From NCBI RefSeq assembly GCF_001665835.1, contig NZ_LZSX01000099.1:1-64000 (forward strand): a DNA stretch of 64,000 nucleotides, written 5' to 3'. How positions within the stretch are numbered: the stretch's first letter is position 1; every line of letters starts with the position of its first letter. The notes under the pieces were generated by a model. It was not told the origin of the DNA and searched no databases. It saw only the letters and a list, made by a program, of their open reading frames with translations. The position numbers were made by a program, and so were the translations under genes. Positions 6,653 to 15,434 of this stretch are shown here, in pieces. Origin of the DNA: Mycobacterium colombiense (GTDB taxonomy: Bacteria > Actinomycetota > Actinomycetes > Mycobacteriales > Mycobacteriaceae).

Positions 6653-9600
6653 TTACAGCAGTCCGAGCAACTGCAGGTTGGTGATGTACTTGACGATCAC
6701 CGGCGCCGACACATGCGGAATATCTTTGTCGGGGCCGATTTTCGCTTCCTGCACCGCCGCGCGGAACACGTCCGTGGGTGCCATCGAGCCGTTGATCGGC
6801 TTCTCCGGCTTCTGGTAGTTGTGCAACAGCGGCAGCAGCGAGTACTGACGCTGCCGATCCGGCAGGGCCCGTAGCGAGGTCTCGAACCGCCGCAGCCACT
6901 CGGAGTAGTCGGGGATGCGCTCGATCGAGTACCCGGCCTCGACCAGCCAATCGATGTACTCGTCGAGTCCGATGCCGTCGTCGTACGGGTTCATCACGTG
7001 GTACGTCTGGAAGCCGGTGTCGCTGTCCAGGATCTGCGTTCCCAGCGTCGAGATCGCCGCGGCGATGAACTCGACCGGCAGTCCGTCGTAGTGCGCCCGC
7101 TGCCGGTTGCCGTCGGCGTCGAGCTCGTAGAACGAACCGGGCGCGATACCGGTGGCGACCAGGCTCAGCATCAGCCGGGTGAACATGTCCGGCAGGTTGA
7201 GCTGTCCGGCATAGGTGGTGTCGGCCAGGATCATGTCGCAGCGGAACACCGTGACGGGCAGGCCGCACAGGTCGTGTGCCTCACGCAGCAACACCTCGCC
7301 GGCCCACTTGCTGTTGCCGTAGCCGTTGGCGTAGTTGTCGTTGATCTCGCGGGTGGCGCTGATCTCCCGGACGTCGGCGTTCTCGACGAACTTGCCCGGC
7401 GCGATCTGGTCGCCCACACCGATCGTCGACACGTACGTGTACGGCTTTTGCTTGGACGTCAACGCGATTCGGATCAGCTCCGCTGTGCCAAGGGCGTTGG
7501 GACCGAACAGCTCGCTGTAGGGCAGCACGTGGTTCACCAGCGCCGCAGGGTCGACGATGATGTCGACCGTGTCGGCCAGTCGCTGCCAGGTCTGCTGGTC
7601 GAGGCCGAGGTTGGCCTCGCCCTTGTCGCCCGCGATGACCTCGAGGTGATCGGCGGCCAGCTCCTGGTAGTGCGCCAGCAGTTTCGGGTCGCCGCTGTCG
7701 AAGGTCTTGTCCAGCCGGGCGCGCGCCTCCTCGTCGGACTTGGCCCGCACCAGGGCGATGACCTTGCCGTCGACCATGTCCATCCGCTCGAGCCAGTCCA
7801 GTGCCAGGTAGCGGCCCAGGAATCCGGTCGCGCCGGTCAACAGCACCGTGCGCACCTCGGTCGCCGGCTTCGGCAGGCTCGGCGCGCCGGCCAGGATGGC
7901 CTCGTCGAGGAACTTGTCCAGCGTGAGGTCACTGGCGTGCACCGTCGTGGCGGCGCGTCCGTGCACGGCGGCAAACGTCGGCCGCTTGGAGCCCTGCTGC
8001 TCGGCCTCGATGTAGGCGGCGATGGCCGCCAGGTCGTTGGCCGGGCTGACGATGACACCCACCGGGACGTCGACGTCGAAGATCTCGCGCAGCAGGTTAC
8101 CGAATGTCAACGCCGACAACGAGTCTCCACCCAGATCGGTGAAGTGGGCGTCGGGGGACAGGTCGCTGGTCGCGGCCCCCAGCATGGCGGCCGCGGCCCG
8201 GCTCACGGTCTGCAGCACCGGCGCCTCGGCGCCGCTGCGGCGCAGTTCGGCCAGTTCGTTGGCCTGTCCCGCGGCCAGGTCGGCGTAGATCTGCTCGAGC
8301 CGTTCGCCGTAGTGCTGCTTCAGCTTCGGCCACGCCAGCTTGCGGATCCCGGTCAGCAGACCGTTTTCCAGCGTGAACGGGGTGGTCTCGATGATGAAGT
8401 CACGCGGCACCTCGTAGGACTGCAGGCCGGTCTCTTTGGCGACCTTCTGCAGCGAGTCGGCGATCTTCGGCTTGAGCGACTCAATGTCGTTGTCCGCCAG
8501 CGCCTCTTCGGTCGGCACCACAACGGCCAGCAGGTAGGGCTGGGCGCTGTTGCCGTAGACGTAGATCTGGCGGATCAGCGGGCTGTTGCCGAACACCGCT
8601 TCGAGCTTGGCCAGCGTCACGAACTCGCCCTGTGCGAGCTTGAGCACGTTGTTGCGGCGGTCGACGTACACCAGCCGGTTCGGAGCGATCTCGGCGAACA
8701 CGTCGCCGGTGCGGTAGTAGCCGTCGTCGTCGAAAACGTTGGCGGTGGTCTCGGCCCGCTTGTAGTAGCCGGGGAACATGTTGTCGGTCCGCAGCAACAG
8801 CTCACCGCGCGGGTGCGGGCGGTCGGTGCTGAAGTAGCCCAGGTCCGGAACGTCGACCAGCTTGTAGTCGATCACCGGCGGACGCTGAATCTCCCCGTCG
8901 AACAACACCATTCCGGCCTCGGTCGAGCCGTAGCCGTCCATCAGGTGCATCTGCAGCAGCGACTCGGCCCACTTCTTCAACTCCGGTGAGGTGGGCGCGG
9001 AGCCCGTCATCGCGAAGATGAACCGCCCGCCCAGCAGGTACTGACGCTGTTCTTCCAACACCGCGGCCTCGACCGCCTCACGGTCTCCGCCGTCGGTCAG
9101 ACGGCGCTCGACCTGGCGCTGGAATTCACCGAACAGCGTCTCCCAGATGCGCGGGACGAAGTTCATCTCGGTGGGCCGCACCAACTCGAGGTCCTCGAGC
9201 AGGGTGGACAGGTCGCTGCGCGCCGCGAAGTAGGCGGTGCCGCCATTGCCCAACGTGCCGTAGAGGATTCCGCGTCCCATGACGTGGCTCATCGGCATGA
9301 AGTTGAGGGTGATCGAGGCGGCAGTCTCGCCGAACCAGTTCTTGCTGCCGCGCCGCCACATCTTGCCGACGTTGCTCTGCGGGTACATCGCGCCCTTGGG
9401 GGCGCCGGTGCTTCCGGAGGTGTAAATCAGCAGCGCGAGCGAGTCCTCGTCGGTCTGCTGCTCGGGAACCGGGGGCAGGTCCTTGCCGCGCCGCAACACG
9501 TCGGCGAGCGTCTCGACGACCACGCCGGTGCCGGCCAGCCGGGCCACCGCGCTCTCCACGGCCTCGCGCTGGTCGTCGACCTCGGGCTGGTAGTCGAAGA

Positions 9601-10165
9601 CGACGAGCTTGCCGGGCACGTGCTCACCGGCCAGGATCAGCTCCACGGCGTCGGGCAGCTGGTTGACGCTGGAGGCGATCAGGCTGGGCTCGGTCTCGGC
9701 CACGATCGGCTGCAGCGACGAGATCGCCGCGCTGGTCTGCAGCGGCACCGACACGGCGCCGATGGTGCCCAGCGCGATGTCGATGGTGGTGTAGTCGACA
9801 CTGTTGAAGCCCAGCACGCAGACGCGGTCGCCGACGCTCACCGAGTCACTGGCCCAGGCGCGGCTGAGGGCCGAAACCCGTTCGCCGAGTTCGCCATACG
9901 TGACGGTCTCGAAGCGCGGGAGCAGCTGGGCCGACGTCCGTCCGGTCTTGGCGTCCTTGACGAACTCCACGACGCGCTGGCCCAGTGCCGGCCGGTCGGC
10001 GTAACCGTCCAGAACGGTCCGGATGATCTGCGGCAGCCGCAGCCCGGGCCGTTCGGTGGCAGCGGTGATCGCCGGGTCCGGTCGGGCGGCGGCGAATTGG
10101 GGGTCGGTGGCAATGAGTTGCTCGATGCGGCGCTCGAGCCCTTCGTCATGAATAGCAGTCGACAT
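6653..10165 (-). CDS. car: carboxylic acid reductase (FadD9 family)
   Basis: 1170 aa, the normal length. The enzyme activates a fatty or aromatic acid with ATP, transfers it to a phosphopantetheine arm and reduces it with NADPH to the aldehyde. The adenylation domain (about residues 50-640) carries LLIYTSGSTGAPKGAMY. The carrier domain has LGGDSLSAL with Ser682 as the pantetheine site. The terminal reductase (about 765-1170) has the Rossmann motif LLTGATGFLGRYLAL and the catalytic Tyr949/Lys953 pair in YGNSKWAGE. The start follows AAGGGAT; an upstream in-frame ATG would add 19 unlikely residues. M. tuberculosis has fadD9 next to gabT as here. A partner phosphopantetheinyl transferase is needed but not encoded nearby. 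Confidence 0.95.
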   Translation of the reverse strand: MSTAIHDEGLERRIEQLIATDPQFAAARPDPAITAATERPGLRLPQIIRTVLDGYADRPALGQRVVEFVKDAKTGRTSAQLLPRFETVTYGELGERVSALSRAWASDSVSVGDRVCVLGFNSVDYTTIDIALGTIGAVSVPLQTSAAISSLQPIVAETEPSLIASSVNQLPDAVELILAGEHVPGKLVVFDYQPEVDDQREAVESAVARLAGTGVVVETLADVLRRGKDLPPVPEQQTDEDSLALLIYTSGSTGAPKGAMYPQSNVGKMWRRGSKNWFGETAASITLNFMPMSHVMGRGILYGTLGNGGTAYFAARSDLSTLLEDLELVRPTEMNFVPRIWETLFGEFQRQVERRLTDGGDREAVEAAVLEEQRQYLLGGRFIFAMTGSAPTSPELKKWAESLLQMHLMDGYGSTEAGMVLFDGEIQRPPVIDYKLVDVPDLGYFSTDRPHPRGELLLRTDNMFPGYYKRAETTANVFDDDGYYRTGDVFAEIAPNRLVYVDRRNNVLKLAQGEFVTLAKLEAVFGNSPLIRQIYVYGNSAQPYLLAVVVPTEEALADNDIESLKPKIADSLQKVAKETGLQSYEVPRDFIIETTPFTLENGLLTGIRKLAWPKLKQHYGERLEQIYADLAAGQANELAELRRSGAEAPVLQTVSRAAAAMLGAATSDLSPDAHFTDLGGDSLSALTFGNLLREIFDVDVPVGVIVSPANDLAAIAAYIEAEQQGSKRPTFAAVHGRAATTVHASDLTLDKFLDEAILAGAPSLPKPATEVRTVLLTGATGFLGRYLALDWLERMDMVDGKVIALVRAKSDEEARARLDKTFDSGDPKLLAHYQELAADHLEVIAGDKGEANLGLDQQTWQRLADTVDIIVDPAALVNHVLPYSELFGPNALGTAELIRIALTSKQKPYTYVSTIGVGDQIAPGKFVENADVREISATREINDNYANGYGNSKWAGEVLLREAHDLCGLPVTVFRCDMILADTTYAGQLNLPDMFTRLMLSLVATGIAPGSFYELDADGNRQRAHYDGLPVEFIAAAISTLGTQILDSDTGFQTYHVMNPYDDGIGLDEYIDWLVEAGYSIERIPDYSEWLRRFETSLRALPDRQRQYSLLPLLHNYQKPEKPINGSMAPTDVFRAAVQEAKIGPDKDIPHVSAPVIVKYITNLQLLGLL

Positions 10166-10229
10166 AACAGATCCCTTGCAAATGAAAGTTAGCGAGTCAA
10201 ATTGCGCTGTCCGCGCTGACATATAGAAC

Positions 10230-10244
10230 GTTAGCTAAGGTAAC
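10230..10244. promoter_or_regulatory. candidate operator upstream of car
   Basis: GTTAGCTAAGGTAAC is a near-perfect 15-bp palindrome of the form GTTA-N-CT-N-AG-N-TAAC, about 65 bp upstream of the car start. An AT-rich TATAT stretch (10221-10225) between it and the gene could be the -10 region. The pattern suits a TetR- or IdeR-like dimer, but the regulator is not identifiable. Confidence 0.4.
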
Positions 10245-10316
10245 GGTATTCCACCATGATCTGGCCGTTGTGGTGTTTGTGAGATTGCCCACGCGGGGCG
10301 GGGCGCTTGCCCGGGC

Positions 10317-11657
10317 TTACAGGTCGCGCAGGAGTCCGCCGAGGATTTCGATGCCCTCGGACAGCAGCTCGTCGCTGATGGTCAGCGGCGGCAGCAGCCG
10401 GATGATGTTGCCGTACATGCCGCAGGTCAGGACGATCACGCCGGCCGCGGCGGCCGCGACGGTCAGCTTCTGCGTCAGTTCTTTGTCGGGCTCGGCGGTT
10501 CCCGACTTCACCATTTCGATGGCGATCATGGCGCCGCGACCGCGCACGTCGCCGATCCTGTCGTCGCCGGCCTGCAGGCGCAGCAGCGGTTCGGTGATCA
10601 GGCGCTCCAACTGCCGGGCCCGTTCGATCAATCCGTCTTTCTCGATCGTCTCGATGGTGGCCAACGCGGCCGCGCAAGCTAGGGGGTTTCCGCCGAAGGT
10701 GCCACCCAAACCGCCGACGTGCGGCGCGTCCATGATCTGCGCGCGGCCGGTGACCGCCGACAGCGGCAGTCCGTCGGCGATGGCCTTGGCGGTGCAGATC
10801 AGGTCGGGCTCGATGCCCTCGTGCTCGCAGGCGAACATGGCGCCGGAGCGCGCGAACCCGGTCTGCACCTCGTCGGCGATGAACACCACGTCGTTCTTGT
10901 GGCACCAGTTCAGCAGGGTGGGTAGGAAGCCCTCGGCGGGAACGATGAACCCGCCCTCACCCTGGATGGGCTCGATGAGGAGGGCGGCCAGGTTGTCGGC
11001 GCCGATCTGGCTGTCGATCACGTTGATGGTGCGTGCGGCGGCCTTTTCCCCGTCGGTGGCCAGTTCCTTGTCGATCAGGCCGTCCCGGTAGGGGTAGGAC
11101 AGCGGCGCGCGGTAGACCTCCGGCGCGAACGGGCCGAAGCCGCTTTTGTACGGGGCCGACTTGGCGGTCAGCGCCATGGTCAGGTTGGTACGGCCGTGGT
11201 AGGCGTGGTTGAACGCCACCACGGCGGGCTTGCGGGTGTAAGCGCGCGCGACCTTGACGGCGTTCTCGACCGCTTCGGCGCCGGAGTTGAACAGCACCGA
11301 GCGCTTCTCGCCGGAACCCGGGGTGATCCGGTTGAGCGTCTCCGCGACGGCGACGTAGGACTCGTAGGGCGTCACCATGAAGCAGGTGTGGGTGAACTCG
11401 GCCACCTGCGCGCGCACCGCTTCGACCACCCGGGGCGACGAGTTGCCGATGGTGGTCACGGCGATGCCGGAACCCAGGTCGATCAGCCGGTTGCCGTCGA
11501 CGTCCTCGATGATGCCGCCGCCGGCGCGCTTCACGAAGACCGGCACCGACACGTTCACCGCGTGCGACACCGCCGCAGCCCGGCGCTTGGTCAGTTCCAG
11601 CGATGCCGGACCGGGGATCTCGGTGACCAGTTGGCGAGTCTGCTCGAGGCTGGCCAC
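10317..11657 (-). CDS. gabT: 4-aminobutyrate aminotransferase
   Basis: 446 aa. A PLP class III transaminase that moves the amino group of GABA to 2-oxoglutarate, giving succinate semialdehyde and glutamate. Visible motifs are FNSGAEAVENAVK (cofactor phosphate), FIADEVQTGFAR with Asp262 against the pyridine nitrogen, and ICTAKAIADGLPLS with the Schiff-base Lys291. The GTG was chosen because GGAGGAG precedes it; the longer open frame adds 57 residues of low quality. It lies upstream of car in the same direction, separated by about 150 bp. Other class III substrates (5-aminovalerate) cannot be excluded. Confidence 0.92.
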   Translation of the reverse strand: MASLEQTRQLVTEIPGPASLELTKRRAAAVSHAVNVSVPVFVKRAGGGIIEDVDGNRLIDLGSGIAVTTIGNSSPRVVEAVRAQVAEFTHTCFMVTPYESYVAVAETLNRITPGSGEKRSVLFNSGAEAVENAVKVARAYTRKPAVVAFNHAYHGRTNLTMALTAKSAPYKSGFGPFAPEVYRAPLSYPYRDGLIDKELATDGEKAAARTINVIDSQIGADNLAALLIEPIQGEGGFIVPAEGFLPTLLNWCHKNDVVFIADEVQTGFARSGAMFACEHEGIEPDLICTAKAIADGLPLSAVTGRAQIMDAPHVGGLGGTFGGNPLACAAALATIETIEKDGLIERARQLERLITEPLLRLQAGDDRIGDVRGRGAMIAIEMVKSGTAEPDKELTQKLTVAAAAAGVIVLTCGMYGNIIRLLPPLTISDELLSEGIEILGGLLRDL

Positions 11658-11867
11658 CACACAACTCCTCCCCGCGGCGCGCGTCTCACGTCGCATCAAA
11701 AGCCTATCGACCCTGGCGCCGGCGGGCACTCCGTGCACCGTGGCGGTCGGCCGTGACCCGCGGCCTGCCAGACTGAACGGGCACACTGGACCGTTACAAG
11801 GTGCGCGACGCTCGAGTCGTACCGGCACCGTAGCCCCGATAATTTACGACGAAAGACAGGCGCGTCC

Positions 11868-12194
11868 ATGCAAAGCTTGATCCTGTTCCTGCCGTTCCTG
11901 CTCATCATGGGCGGGTTCATGTACTTGGCGTCGCGCCGTCAGAAGCGCGCGATGCAGGCGACCATCGACCTGCACGAATCGCTGCGTCCCGGCGACCGGG
12001 TGCACACCACGTCGGGGCTGCAGGCCACCGTCGTCGCGATCACCGACGACACCGTCGACCTCGAGATCGCACCCGGCGTGGTGACCACGTGGATGAAGCT
12101 GGCGATCCGCGACCGGATCCTGCCCGATGACGACGAAGACCTGGCCGACGGCGAGGACACCGCCGACGAGGACTCGATCACCAAGGATTTGTGA
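11868..12194 (+). CDS. yajC: preprotein translocase subunit YajC
   Basis: 108 aa. One N-terminal membrane helix (LILFLPFLLIMGGFMYLA), then the conserved YajC block QKRAMQATIDLHESLRPGDR and VHTTSGLQATV. The C-terminal tail is very acidic (DDDEDLADGEDTADED). YajC associates with SecDF and SecYEG at the inner membrane. It is the first gene of the yajC-secD-secF export cluster. Its promoter region, shared with gabT, contains GATAAT at 11836-11841 as a possible -10 element. Confidence 0.95.
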   Translation: MQSLILFLPFLLIMGGFMYLASRRQKRAMQATIDLHESLRPGDRVHTTSGLQATVVAITDDTVDLEIAPGVVTTWMKLAIRDRILPDDDEDLADGEDTADEDSITKDL

Positions 12195-12304
12195 CGGGGA
12201 TTCCCCACCGATCGCTGCAACGGACCGCTTGCGCAACGGGCAAGTGGGGGCCACGTAGGCTCTGTCCGGGGTAACTAACCGATTTTCGAGGAGATAGAAG
12301 GAAC

Positions 12305-14146
12305 GTGGCATCGTCTTCGGCGCCGGTGCACCCTGCCCGCTACCTGTCGGTCTTCTTGTTATTGCTCGTCGGCGTCTACCTGTTGGTGTTTCTCACCGGG
12401 GACAAGCGGGCCGCCCCAAAGCTCGGTATCGACCTGCAGGGCGGCACCCGGGTCACGCTGACCGCGCGCACCCCGGACGGCTCGAAGCCCAGCCGTGAGG
12501 CGTTGGCGCAGGCCCAGCAGATCATCGGCGCCCGGGTCAACGGGCTCGGCGTCTCGGGTTCGGAGGTCGTCGTCGACGGCGACAACCTGATCATCACGGT
12601 CCCCGGGAACGACGGCAACGAGGCCCGCAACTTGGGCCAGACCGCCCGCCTCTACATCCGGCCGGTGCTCAACTCGATGCCGGCCCAGAGCGCCGAGCCC
12701 AAGCCGCCGGCGCGCCAGCCCGCGGGCGGTCAGCCGGCGCCGGGTCAACCCGCGCCCGGTCAGCCCGCTCCGGCCCAACCGGCTCCCGGTCAGCCCGCTC
12801 CGGCTCAACCGGCTCCCGGTCAGCCCGCGCCCGGTCAGCCCGCTCCGGGTCAGCCCGCGCCCGCCCACCCGGGCGCTCAGCCGCGCCCGTATCCGCAGGA
12901 CCCGCCGCCGACGCCCAGCCCCGCACCTCCGGCGCCCGGCTCGAACGCGCCCGCTCCCGCACCCGGTGCGCCCGCCGGAGAGGCCCCGCCCGCCGAAGCG
13001 CCCGCGCCGCCTGATCCGCGCAAGGAGCTCGCCGACCGCATCGCCGACGAGAAGAAGTGGCGTCAGAGCACCCGGCAGGGCATCCAGTTCCTCGCCCTGC
13101 AGTTCCAGGCGACGCGCTGCGACAAAGAAGACATCCTGGCCGGCAACGACGATCCCGCCCAGCCGCTGATCACCTGCTCGACCGACCACAAGGTCGCCTA
13201 CCTGCTGGGCCCGTCGATCATCAGCGGTGACCAGATCCAGGACGCCAGCGCGAGCCAGAACCAGCGCGGCATCGGCTACGTCGTCGACCTGCAGTTCAAG
13301 TCCGCCGCGGCCAACACCTGGGCCGACTTCACCGCCGCCCACATCGGCACCCAGACCGCTTTCACCCTGGACTCGCAGGTGGTCAGCGCGCCGATGATCC
13401 AGGAAGCCATTCCCGGCGGCCGGACCCAGATCAGCGGTGGCGATCCGCCGTTCACCGCCGCGACCGCCAAGCAGCTGGCCAACGTCCTCAAATACGGCTC
13501 GCTGCCGCTGTCCTTCGAATCGTCGGAGGCCCAAACCGTCTCGGCGACACTGGGATTGACCTCGCTGCGGGCCGGACTGATCGCGGGTGCGATCGGCTTG
13601 ATCCTGGTGCTGCTGTATTCGCTGTTCTACTACCGGGTGCTGGGATTGCTCACGGCGCTGTCGCTGGGCGCTTCCGGGGCAATGATTTTCGCGATCCTGG
13701 TGATCCTGGGCCGTCAGATCAACTACACCCTGGATCTGGCCGGTATCGCGGGTCTGATCATCGGTATCGGCACCACCGCCGACTCGTTCGTCGTCTTCTT
13801 CGAGCGCATCAAAGACGAGATCCGCGAGGGCCGTTCGTTCCGATCGGCGGTGCCACGAGGCTGGGTGCGTGCCCGCAAGACGATCGTGTCGGGTAACGCC
13901 GTCACCTTCCTGGCCGCCGCGGTGCTGTACGCGCTGGCCATCGGCCAGGTGCGCGGATTCGCCTTCACGTTGGGCCTCACCACGGTCCTCGACATCGTGG
14001 TGGTGTTCCTGGTGACCTGGCCGCTGGTGTACCTGGCGTCCAAGTCCCCGACGCTGGCAAAGCCGGCCTACAACGGCTTGGGCGCCGTTCAGCAGGTCGC
14101 CCGCGAACGCCGGGCTTCGGCGCAGGTCAAGACGGGACGGGGATAA
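12305..14146 (+). CDS. secD: protein translocase subunit SecD
   Basis: 613 aa. With SecF it forms a proton-driven RND-type motor that pulls exported proteins through after SecA. An N-terminal helix is followed by the first periplasmic domain (GIDLQGGTRVTLTA), a long Pro/Ala/Gln-rich linker (about residues 125-235), a second periplasmic domain and five C-terminal helices with AGIAGLIIGIGTTADSFVVF and FERIKDEIREGRS. The start is GTG after AAGGA. It is longer than the roughly 570 aa I recall in M. tuberculosis; the excess lies in the linker, which contains a 15-bp tandem repeat. Confidence 0.95.
   Translation: MASSSAPVHPARYLSVFLLLLVGVYLLVFLTGDKRAAPKLGIDLQGGTRVTLTARTPDGSKPSREALAQAQQIIGARVNGLGVSGSEVVVDGDNLIITVPGNDGNEARNLGQTARLYIRPVLNSMPAQSAEPKPPARQPAGGQPAPGQPAPGQPAPAQPAPGQPAPAQPAPGQPAPGQPAPGQPAPAHPGAQPRPYPQDPPPTPSPAPPAPGSNAPAPAPGAPAGEAPPAEAPAPPDPRKELADRIADEKKWRQSTRQGIQFLALQFQATRCDKEDILAGNDDPAQPLITCSTDHKVAYLLGPSIISGDQIQDASASQNQRGIGYVVDLQFKSAAANTWADFTAAHIGTQTAFTLDSQVVSAPMIQEAIPGGRTQISGGDPPFTAATAKQLANVLKYGSLPLSFESSEAQTVSATLGLTSLRAGLIAGAIGLILVLLYSLFYYRVLGLLTALSLGASGAMIFAILVILGRQINYTLDLAGIAGLIIGIGTTADSFVVFFERIKDEIREGRSFRSAVPRGWVRARKTIVSGNAVTFLAAAVLYALAIGQVRGFAFTLGLTTVLDIVVVFLVTWPLVYLASKSPTLAKPAYNGLGAVQQVARERRASAQVKTGRG
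12731..12865 (+). repeat. 15-bp tandem repeat in secD, nine units
   Basis: Nine consecutive units encode QPAPG or QPAPA. The units vary mostly at third positions (ccg/ccc/gcc). The tract keeps the reading frame and lengthens the flexible linker between the two periplasmic parts of SecD. Copy number is likely to vary between strains. Confidence 0.9.
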
Positions 14147-14149
14147 CGC

Positions 14150-15430
14150 ATGACTCCCTCCAAAGCCTCCAAAGACGCAACCGAGATCACCGAAGCATCC
14201 GAGGGCGCAACCGAATTGACCGAGAGCAGCGCCGCCGGGCAGCCGCACCACGGCTTCCTGTCGCGCCTCTACACCGGCACCGGCGCGTTCGAGGTGGTCG
14301 GCCGGCGCCGGCTGTGGTTCGGCATCAGCGGCGCGATCGTCGCCATCGCCGTCCTGTCCATCCTGTTGCGGGGCTTCACCTTCGGCATCGACTTCAACGG
14401 CGGCACCACGGTGTCGATGCCCGCCGCCGGGCAGGCCGGCACCGTGCAGACCTCGCAGGTGTCCGAGGTGTTCCGCAAGGCCATCGGCAACGATCCGGAG
14501 GCGGTGGTCGTCGTCGGCAACGGTGCGGGCGCGACCGTGCAGATCCGCTCGGAAACGCTGACCAACGAGCAGACCGCGAAGCTGCGCAATGCCCTGTTCG
14601 ACGCCTTCGGACCCAAAGGCGCCGACGGTAAGCCCAGCAAGCAGGCCATCAGCGACGCGGCCGTCTCCGAGACCTGGGGCGACCAGATCACCGACAAGGC
14701 GCTGATCGCGCTCGCGGTCTTCCTGGTGCTGGTCGGGGTCTACATCATGGTCCGCTACGAGCGGTACATGGCCATCTCCGCGCTGACCACCATGGTTTTC
14801 GACCTGAGCGTCACCGCCGGGGTGTACTCGCTGGTCGGTTTCGAGGTCACGCCGGCCACCGTCATCGGCTTGCTGACGATTCTCGGTTTCTCCCTCTACG
14901 ACACCGTCATCGTGTTCGACAAGGTCGAGGAGAACACCCACGGCTTCCAGCACACCACCCGGCGCACCTTCGCCGAGCAGGCCAACCTGGCGATCAACCA
15001 GACGTTCATGCGATCCATCAACACCAGCCTGATCAGCGTGCTTCCGGTGCTGGCGCTGATGGTCGTGGCAGTGTGGCTGCTGGGCGTCGGCACGCTGAAG
15101 GACCTGGCGCTGGTGCAGCTGGTCGGCATCCTGGTCGGCACCTACTCGTCGATATTCTTCGCCACCCCGCTGCTGGTCACGCTGCGCGAGCGCACCGAGC
15201 TGGTGGGCACCCACACCCGTCGGGTGATGCGGCGGCGCAGCCCCGGCTCGCCCGCGGCCGCGGAGACCGGCTCCGGCGACGACGAGGCCGAGACCGCCGA
15301 GGAGGCGGAAGAAGCGGCGGCGGCCAAGCCGTCCAAGCCCGCGCCGAGCAAGCCGGCGCCGGGCGCCCGTCCCGTGCGGCCGACCGGGACCCGTCGTCCC
15401 ACCGGCAAGCGGAACGTCGGCCGGCGGTAG
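14150..15430 (+). CDS. secF: protein translocase subunit SecF
   Basis: 426 aa. The partner of SecD. After a charged N-terminal tail come a first helix, the periplasmic segment with FTFGIDFNGGTTV, and five helices including VIGLLTILGFSLYDTVIVFD, the conserved SecF TM4 region. The C-terminal tail is Lys/Pro/Ala-rich (SKPAPSKPAPGARP). It starts 3 bp after secD stops, so the two are co-translated. Confidence 0.95.
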   Translation: MTPSKASKDATEITEASEGATELTESSAAGQPHHGFLSRLYTGTGAFEVVGRRRLWFGISGAIVAIAVLSILLRGFTFGIDFNGGTTVSMPAAGQAGTVQTSQVSEVFRKAIGNDPEAVVVVGNGAGATVQIRSETLTNEQTAKLRNALFDAFGPKGADGKPSKQAISDAAVSETWGDQITDKALIALAVFLVLVGVYIMVRYERYMAISALTTMVFDLSVTAGVYSLVGFEVTPATVIGLLTILGFSLYDTVIVFDKVEENTHGFQHTTRRTFAEQANLAINQTFMRSINTSLISVLPVLALMVVAVWLLGVGTLKDLALVQLVGILVGTYSSIFFATPLLVTLRERTELVGTHTRRVMRRRSPGSPAAAETGSGDDEAETAEEAEEAAAAKPSKPAPSKPAPGARPVRPTGTRRPTGKRNVGRR

Positions 15431-15434
15431 GCCC

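Noticed and set aside
10317..11828. A 57-residue N-terminal extension of gabT
   Set aside because: It has no ribosome site and reads as random basic sequence. The GTG at 11657 has GGAGGAG and gives the normal protein start.
12195..12304. Terminator or attenuator between yajC and secD
   Set aside because: GGGGATTCCCC and CTTGC/GCAAG can pair but are short and lack a T-run; the genes are probably co-transcribed.
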